From: Phycisphaerales bacterium
GTDB taxonomy: Bacteria; Pseudomonadota; Gammaproteobacteria; Competibacterales; Competibacteraceae
Reading direction: 5' to 3'
DNA length: 17,424 nt
Assembly (NCBI GenBank): GCA_014879435.1
Contig: JACSSB010000199.1
Coordinates: 1-17,424, forward strand
Shown piece after piece: positions 6,789-12,614 of this stretch (positions within the stretch are counted from its first letter, which is position 1; each line of letters begins with the position of its first letter). The position numbers and the translations under genes were made by a program. The notes below the pieces were generated by a model. The model was not told the origin of the DNA. It made no database searches and saw only the letters and a program-made list of their open reading frames with translations.

Positions 6789-8849
6789 ATGGTAGCGATG
6801 GGTCCAGGCACAGCTTGGGAAGGGAGGCCAAAATCGATCTTATGGATAGGATTAGGGGTGATGGTGGCCCCGGTCATGGCGACCACCCCAGATTTGACGC
6901 AGCTCAGCATTGAGGAGCTGATGAATGTATCGGTGGTTTCCCCGACCCGGCAGGCGCAACGGTTGTCCGATACCGCTTCAGCGGTGTTCGTAATCACGCA
7001 AGAGGAAATCCGCCGCAGTGGGGTCACCAATATCCCCGATGCACTACGGTTGGCGCCGGGCGTGCAGGTGGCGCGCATTGATGCCAACAAATGGGCAGTC
7101 TCAATCCGGGGCTTTAATGGACGCTTTGCCAACAAATTGCTGGTACTGGTGGATGGCCGCTCGATCTATACGCCGACTTTTGCCGGGGTGTATTGGGAAA
7201 TCCAGGATCTGCTACTGGAGGATATCGAGCGGATCGAGGTAATTCGCGGGCCGGGAGCCAGCTTGTGGGGCGCGAACGCAGTCAATGGGGTGATTAATAT
7301 CATTACCAAGCTGGCCAAAGATACCTCCGATCTGGTCAGCATGACTGCGGGTAGTCCAGAGAACACAATCGTTGGGGTGCGCCATAGCGGCCACTTGGGT
7401 GAGGATGCCCACTATCGGGTATACGGTAAATATCTCAAGCAGGGGAATTTGCTGGACGAGCAGGGAAGGGATGCCAACGATGATTGGCATTTGAGCAGTG
7501 GCGGTTTCCGGCTCGATTGGACCCCTTCAGGCCAAAACGATTTCTCTCTGCAAGGCAATCTGTTTGTAGGAACATTGAACCAAGATCTGACGGTTCCTAT
7601 TCTGAATTCTCCCTACCAGCAGCGGCTTCATGATGAGCGCCAAGATTCTGGAGGTTATCTACAAGGACGCTGGGAACACACCTTTTCCGCAACCTCGAAC
7701 CTGGATTTAAAATTTTATTACCAGCGGGAAAAACATAGCGATTCCTCCTTGCTGCAACTAACACTGGATACCTTCGATTTAGAACTGCAACACACCTTTA
7801 CCCTCAATGAGCACAATGCATTGATCTGGGGATTAGGTTATCGCGATTACCGTGATCGCTATCCAGGTGCACAATTAGGCACGATAACGCCTCCTACCCT
7901 GAATTACGACCTATTTAGTGGCTTTGTTCAGGATCAGATTAGCCTTATTCCAAAGATCTTGGATTTCACCCTGGGAGCGAGGCTGGAACATAATGATTTT
8001 ACTGGCTGGGAGTTTCAACCGAATGCTCGCCTGAGATGGACGCCTCATCCACAACACCACTTGTGGGCGGCGGTTTCGCGTGCGGTACGTACCCCATCGC
8101 GAGTTGATAATGGTGTTGCACTTAACGCACTAACAGTACCTCCAGGAACCTCGCAAAATCCCCTACCACTCCCCGGTTTGTTAGTTTTGCAGGGTAATCC
8201 TGCCTTTGGGTCGGAAAAATTGACTGCTTATGAACTCGGTTATCGCGTTTTACCAAGTGAGAGGCTTTCGCTGGATATCACTGCATTTTATAACGATTAT
8301 GATGATCTACGCGCCATCGCTATTCGTGAAGATCTCGCTACGGTAGTTGCAGATGGCTATATTCAAGTTCCTGGATTATTTATCAATGCGAGCCGTGGCC
8401 ATACTTATGGTCTTGAGACGGTGGTTAACTGGCAACTGGAAGATTGGTGGCGCTTGCAGTTGGCTTACTCTTATTTGCAAGCTGATTTAGAAAATAAACC
8501 GGGATTTTCCAACGCGATTCCGGCTATGCGCGATAATTCACTACCTCACCATCAAATTTCTTTACGATCAAGTTTCGATATTCGTCATGATTTAGAATTT
8601 GATCTATGGTTTTATTATGTCGATAAACTTTCAGATCTAGTTGTTATCTCACCAACATTGACCGCATCTGTTGACGGTTACTTCAGCATGAATGCGCGTC
8701 TTGGTTGGCGGCCCCATCCAGATTGGGAATTATCACTGGTAGGTACTAATCTGCTACGGCCATCGCATATAGAGTTCATACAGGAAGTCTATCCATCTCC
8801 TGGGCAAATAGAGCGTAGTGTTCATGCCCAGCTAAAATGGTCATTTTGA
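6789..8849 (+). CDS. TonB-dependent outer-membrane receptor
   Basis: The 686-residue protein has a hydrophobic signal segment at about 17-31 (ILWIGLGVMVAPVMA) with likely cleavage after Ala31. A short linker (LTQLSIEELMNVSVVS) comes next. The plug domain (about 55-175) has VFVITQEEIRRSG, SIRGFNGRFANKLLVLVDGR and IERIEVIRGPGASLWGANAVNGVINI. A 22-stranded-type barrel with many aromatic strands runs to the end and closes with the outer-membrane signature ending in Trp-Ser-Phe. No STN signalling domain is present, so FecR/sigma-type signalling is not indicated. The substrate cannot be told from sequence. The nearest downstream genes encode a YfiR-type protein and a two-component pair, not transport parts, which hints at a sensing or co-regulated role. 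The start at 6789 (second ATG at 6798) lacks a good ribosome-binding site. GGGAGG at about 6821-6826 has no in-frame start after it that would keep a full signal peptide. The 3' third is AT-rich compared with rlmD. Confidence 0.92.
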   Translation: MVAMGPGTAWEGRPKSILWIGLGVMVAPVMATTPDLTQLSIEELMNVSVVSPTRQAQRLSDTASAVFVITQEEIRRSGVTNIPDALRLAPGVQVARIDANKWAVSIRGFNGRFANKLLVLVDGRSIYTPTFAGVYWEIQDLLLEDIERIEVIRGPGASLWGANAVNGVINIITKLAKDTSDLVSMTAGSPENTIVGVRHSGHLGEDAHYRVYGKYLKQGNLLDEQGRDANDDWHLSSGGFRLDWTPSGQNDFSLQGNLFVGTLNQDLTVPILNSPYQQRLHDERQDSGGYLQGRWEHTFSATSNLDLKFYYQREKHSDSSLLQLTLDTFDLELQHTFTLNEHNALIWGLGYRDYRDRYPGAQLGTITPPTLNYDLFSGFVQDQISLIPKILDFTLGARLEHNDFTGWEFQPNARLRWTPHPQHHLWAAVSRAVRTPSRVDNGVALNALTVPPGTSQNPLPLPGLLVLQGNPAFGSEKLTAYELGYRVLPSERLSLDITAFYNDYDDLRAIAIREDLATVVADGYIQVPGLFINASRGHTYGLETVVNWQLEDWWRLQLAYSYLQADLENKPGFSNAIPAMRDNSLPHHQISLRSSFDIRHDLEFDLWFYYVDKLSDLVVISPTLTASVDGYFSMNARLGWRPHPDWELSLVGTNLLRPSHIEFIQEVYPSPGQIERSVHAQLKWSF

Positions 8850-8961
8850 TCTACAATTGCGATTGCCCCAATTTGATCGAAATAGAACTAAAAACGGATC
8901 ACTAATTTTGGACGACAGCGACCGAAAATGGGCACTGTTCTGGCGCCATTGGCTTGGGGTG

Positions 8962-9492
8962 ATGGTGCGACTGATACTGAGCGGCTTGTTGTTGAATGGT
9001 AATGCACGGGCTACCGAGTTCGACGAATATACAGTCAAGGCGGCGTATCTATATAATTTCGCAAAATATGTCGAATGGCCACCTGAAGTATTCGTAAAGA
9101 CTGATACGCCGTTATTGATTTGTATTGTTGGGAAAAATCCATTTGATGGTGCGCTGGAGATGCTGGCTGGTAAGATGGTGAACAGCCATCCGGTTGAGGT
9201 ACGCTCTGTCTTGGCAACGGCGAATCTTGGTCGATGTCAGGTCGTGTTTATCGCCCGCACGGAGCAGTCACGCCTTAATACTATACTGAAAAATATGGAT
9301 AGCCAACCGGTATTGACCGTCAGCGATATCAGTAATTTTGCCGAAGCGGGTGGCATGATAGGTTTGATCGAGATTGAGCAGCGTATCCGATTCGATATCA
9401 ACATGGCTGCCACTGATCGGGCTCGTCTTAAGCTGAGTTCTCAGCTCCTCAAATTAGCCCGAATTGTACTCAATTCTTCAAAGATGAATTGA
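8962..9492 (+). CDS. Periplasmic YfiR-family protein (DUF4154)
   Basis: From the ATG at 8962 the product has 176 residues with a short signal peptide cleaved after about Ala17 (NARA/TEF). The hallmark YfiR N-terminus follows (EYTVKAAYLYNFAKYVEWP, 22-40), then LLICIVGKNPF (51-61), RCQVVFIA (91-98), VLTVSDISNFAEAGGMIGL (117-135) and the RIRFDINMAA...ARLKLSSQLLKLARIV tail. Cys54 and Cys92 match the positions of the conserved disulfide of Pseudomonas YfiR; a second Cys pair is absent. YfiR proteins are periplasmic regulators that bind and inhibit CHASE8-type membrane signalling proteins. The start is uncertain: the frame is open from TTG 8857 and has further starts at TTG 8908 and GTG 8959. I prefer 8962 because it puts the signal peptide at the very N-terminus. 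The gene begins 7 to 112 bases after the receptor stop, so it is probably co-transcribed. Confidence 0.88.
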   Translation: MVRLILSGLLLNGNARATEFDEYTVKAAYLYNFAKYVEWPPEVFVKTDTPLLICIVGKNPFDGALEMLAGKMVNSHPVEVRSVLATANLGRCQVVFIARTEQSRLNTILKNMDSQPVLTVSDISNFAEAGGMIGLIEIEQRIRFDINMAATDRARLKLSSQLLKLARIVLNSSKMN

Positions 9493-9654
9493 TTGTTTTT
9501 CCTGAAATATTCTTATCAAATCTCTCTAAAACATTTATCAATTAAGTTATTGAGGTTTTCACAGCGTATGTAAATACCAGATTTAGTATATTGGAAATTG
9601 AGCTTTTAATAGTTCAAGTTAGCCAAGGGTAGGTAATCCATGTGAGGTGAAGTG
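9493..9654 (+). other. AT-rich intergenic gap between the yfiR-like gene and the kinase
   Basis: This 162-base stretch is AT-rich and has no credible open frame. A possible weak promoter is TTGAGG (9550-9555) with TAAATA (9571-9576) at 15-base spacing, and TATATT occurs at 9587-9592 without a proper partner. The 3' end carries the kinase ribosome-binding site GAGGTGA (9644-9650). The gap may let the kinase-regulator pair be transcribed apart from the receptor and YfiR genes. Confidence 0.4.
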
Positions 9655-12594
9655 ATGGGGTTTTTTCAGAATCTTTCCATTAAGGGAAAATTGATGGCAG
9701 CTATGCTACTGATCAATGCCGTAGTGTTATTAGCGGTAGCAGTAGCACTGATTATCAATGAAACTTACACCTTACGTAAATCAACAGCCAATCAATTACT
9801 GACCTTAGCTCATGTAATCGCTGCCAACGCTGCTTCTGCACTGGTATTTAATGATCTCACGGCGGCCCAACAGAATCTTGATGTATTACGTACCCAACTC
9901 GATGTGCGTTACGCTCGTATCGATAGTGCCGATGATGAGAAATTATTGGCAGTATATCAAGCGCAAGATCTCTTATTTTCTGAGAAAAATCAGTACCTTT
10001 CATGGGATAATGAACTAGATGCATATCATGAGGAAATTACTAGGATAAGCGGAAATTTAGATGATGGCAGTTACCTGATGAAATATAGCGTCCACGGTCA
10101 GTTTCTAGCAGTGAAGTGGCCGATCAAGCAAGATGATCAGATATTAGGATTTGTAGAAATATATTCTGATGTACGGCAATTAACCGAGAATTTATATCGT
10201 TACTACTGGATCATTGCCGGATTATTCGTAGCATCTTTAAGTCTAGCAACATTATTGGCTTCCTGGTTTCAAGGTGTAATTGTAGATCCGATTCTACGGC
10301 TGCGTACCGCTATGAATGGGATTTCCAATACTCGCGATTACTCTGTACGAGTAAAACCCAGTGGGGGCGAGGAGTTGGATGCATTGGTAGATGGTTTTAA
10401 CGATATGCTGGTACAGATACAGCGGCGCGATGCCGATTTAGCACATTACAGCGCGGGCCTAGAAGCAGAAGTTGCAGCGCGCACTCTCGATCTTTCCATC
10501 GCCAATACTGAATTACGTGATCTAGTCCAGGAACTGAGTGTGGCTAAGGAACGCGCTGAGGCAGCGAGTCAGGCCAAGTCCCAATTCCTAGCTAACATGA
10601 GTCATGAAATCCGCACTCCGATGAATGGTATTTTAGGCATGGTGGATTTGCTATTGGAAACCACACTGGAATCCAAGCAGCATCATTTCCTGAATATTAT
10701 TTATCAATCAGGCATCAATCTATTAAATGTGATCAATGATGTCCTGGATTTTTCTAAGATTGAGTCGGGTAAATTAGAATTAGAATTCATCGATTTCGAT
10801 CTGCAGGAATTGATGGAGGAGACCGTTTCATTATTTGCGGAAGGGGCGCAACGTAAGGATTTGGAACTCGCCTGTGTACTTCCTTTGGAGCGGATCACCC
10901 TATCCGGCGATCCCGGTCGTTTACGTCAGATTCTTTGTAATTTGCTGGGCAATGCCATCAAGTTTACCGAGTACGGTGAAGTAGTTCTGCAGGTGATAGT
11001 CGTCAAACAAACCACTGCATCCTATCGTTTACGTTTTGAGGTTCGCGATACTGGAATCGGTATTCCCGAACAGGCACGACGAAATATCTTCAATGCTTTC
11101 GATCAAGCAGATGGCTCGACAACCCGTAAATACGGTGGTACCGGTCTGGGTTTGGCGATTGTCAAGCAACTGGTGGCGATGATGGAAGGTGAGATCGCCG
11201 TAGAGAGTGTTGTTGGCGAAGGTTCGACTTTTTGGTTCATCCTGGAGTTCAAGCGCGGCGCTAAGGCGATAGCGATGGAGGAACCCAGGCCATTGGACGA
11301 TCTGAATGGCGTGCGTGTGCTGGTGGTGGACGACAACCGGACTAATCGAGAGGTTCTGCACCACTTGCTTGCGGCTTGGGGCATGCGCAGCGACGGTGTG
11401 GCCGATGGCATGGAGGCTTTGTGTTTGCTGCGTGATGCGCGACATGCAGGAGATCCTTACGCAGTCGCTTTGCTGGATGGAATGATGCCAGGGATGAGCG
11501 GCCCAGATCTGGCGCTGGCAATTAGCAATGAGCCTCAACTATGCGAGACCAAGCTAATTTTATTGACTTCGGTCACATTTCAGGGTGCTCAGTACGACAA
11601 GGCGTGCCAAGCGCGGGTGAAGTTTCATCTGCATAAACCAGTACGTAAAGCACAATTGCAAAGGTGTTTATGTAAGCTATTTGGAGCGATTGATAGCTAT
11701 CGTCGACTATTGGAGAGAAAGATGAGCACGGCTGCGCCACAGCGTTTACGCTTCCCTGGCGCACGTATCCTGCTGGTCGAAGATAATTTGGTCAATCAAG
11801 AAGTTGCGAGTACTATGCTCGCTCAGGCCGGTTGTCAGGTGGATATCGCCAATAACGGTCAGGAAGCGCTCGAGCAGATTGCCGAGAATTCCTATGATGT
11901 GGTGATGATGGATTGTCAGATGCCGGTGATGGATGGCTTCCAGGCCACGGCCATTATTCGAGCACGCGAACGAGCCATCGTTGATGATGCAGTTGTACCG
12001 ACACATCTTCCTATCGTGGCAGTGACCGCGCATGCGATACGCGGTGATCGCGAGCGTTGCCTGGAAGCTGGGATGGATGATTACTTGTGTAAACCGTTTG
12101 TTCAGGAAGAACTGATGGTACTGCTGAAGCGCTGGTTACCGACTTTCGCACGAGATGAAGATAAGGTGGCTTTGGAATCCGTCGCCACCCCCACGCCCTC
12201 TGCTATAACGTCGTCGGAGATGCCCACCATGATCCAAGACGATAAATTGGCGGTGCTGGACATGAAAGCGCTAAGAACCATTCGGGAAATGGAGCATGGT
12301 GGGGCGCCTGGATTGGTGGAACGATTGATCGATTTATATCAGCGCGATGCCGCGATTTTGTTGCAGCAAATGCAAGATGTGGCATCACGTGGGGAGTACG
12401 AAAAATTACGAATTGTGGCGCATACCTTAAAATCCAGCAGCGCTAATATAGGTGCGGTGCGGGTACAGCATTTGTGTAAGGAGCTGGAAATGATGGCGCG
12501 AGTAGGGCCTGTACCCGATGCGATGGTTTATGCTGCGGCTATCGAGCAGGAATTCGCTAGAGTTCAAGCGGCGTTGCAAGAACAATGCATGTAA
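9655..12594 (+). CDS. Inner-membrane hybrid sensor histidine kinase (CHASE8-like, HAMP, HisKA, HATPase, REC, REC, HPt)
   Basis: The 979-residue protein has TM1 at about 13-34 and a periplasmic segment at about 35-180. That segment carries the CHASE8-type pattern ANAASALVFNDLTAAQQNLDVL. TM2 is at about 184-210 and HAMP at 210-262. A coiled-coil stretch leads into HisKA with phospho-His317 (ANMSHEIRTPMNG). The ATPase has the N box (LGNAIKF), DTGIGIP (465-471) and GGTGLGLAI (494-502). Receiver 1 (about 552-675) has DD559-560, Asp608 and Lys661. Receiver 2 (about 703-828) has ED709-710, Asp753 and Lys813. A C-terminal HPt domain has His923 (VAHTLKSSSANIG). All phosphotransfer residues are present, as in BarA-type tripartite kinases. 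The ATG at 9655 is preceded by GAGGTGA at four bases; the GTG at 9652 adds only one residue. It lies 20 bases before the response regulator gene, its likely partner. The 5' half is strongly AT-rich. Confidence 0.93.
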   Translation: MGFFQNLSIKGKLMAAMLLINAVVLLAVAVALIINETYTLRKSTANQLLTLAHVIAANAASALVFNDLTAAQQNLDVLRTQLDVRYARIDSADDEKLLAVYQAQDLLFSEKNQYLSWDNELDAYHEEITRISGNLDDGSYLMKYSVHGQFLAVKWPIKQDDQILGFVEIYSDVRQLTENLYRYYWIIAGLFVASLSLATLLASWFQGVIVDPILRLRTAMNGISNTRDYSVRVKPSGGEELDALVDGFNDMLVQIQRRDADLAHYSAGLEAEVAARTLDLSIANTELRDLVQELSVAKERAEAASQAKSQFLANMSHEIRTPMNGILGMVDLLLETTLESKQHHFLNIIYQSGINLLNVINDVLDFSKIESGKLELEFIDFDLQELMEETVSLFAEGAQRKDLELACVLPLERITLSGDPGRLRQILCNLLGNAIKFTEYGEVVLQVIVVKQTTASYRLRFEVRDTGIGIPEQARRNIFNAFDQADGSTTRKYGGTGLGLAIVKQLVAMMEGEIAVESVVGEGSTFWFILEFKRGAKAIAMEEPRPLDDLNGVRVLVVDDNRTNREVLHHLLAAWGMRSDGVADGMEALCLLRDARHAGDPYAVALLDGMMPGMSGPDLALAISNEPQLCETKLILLTSVTFQGAQYDKACQARVKFHLHKPVRKAQLQRCLCKLFGAIDSYRRLLERKMSTAAPQRLRFPGARILLVEDNLVNQEVASTMLAQAGCQVDIANNGQEALEQIAENSYDVVMMDCQMPVMDGFQATAIIRARERAIVDDAVVPTHLPIVAVTAHAIRGDRERCLEAGMDDYLCKPFVQEELMVLLKRWLPTFARDEDKVALESVATPTPSAITSSEMPTMIQDDKLAVLDMKALRTIREMEHGGAPGLVERLIDLYQRDAAILLQQMQDVASRGEYEKLRIVAHTLKSSSANIGAVRVQHLCKELEMMARVGPVPDAMVYAAAIEQEFARVQAALQEQCM

Positions 12595-12614
12595 TAAAAA
12601 TGTCATAGTGAATC

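Noticed and set aside
11029..11538. 169-codon minus-strand open frame inside the kinase gene
   Set aside because: It is antisense to the ATPase and receiver 1 coding sequence, with no domain-like motifs and no ribosome-binding site that I can see.
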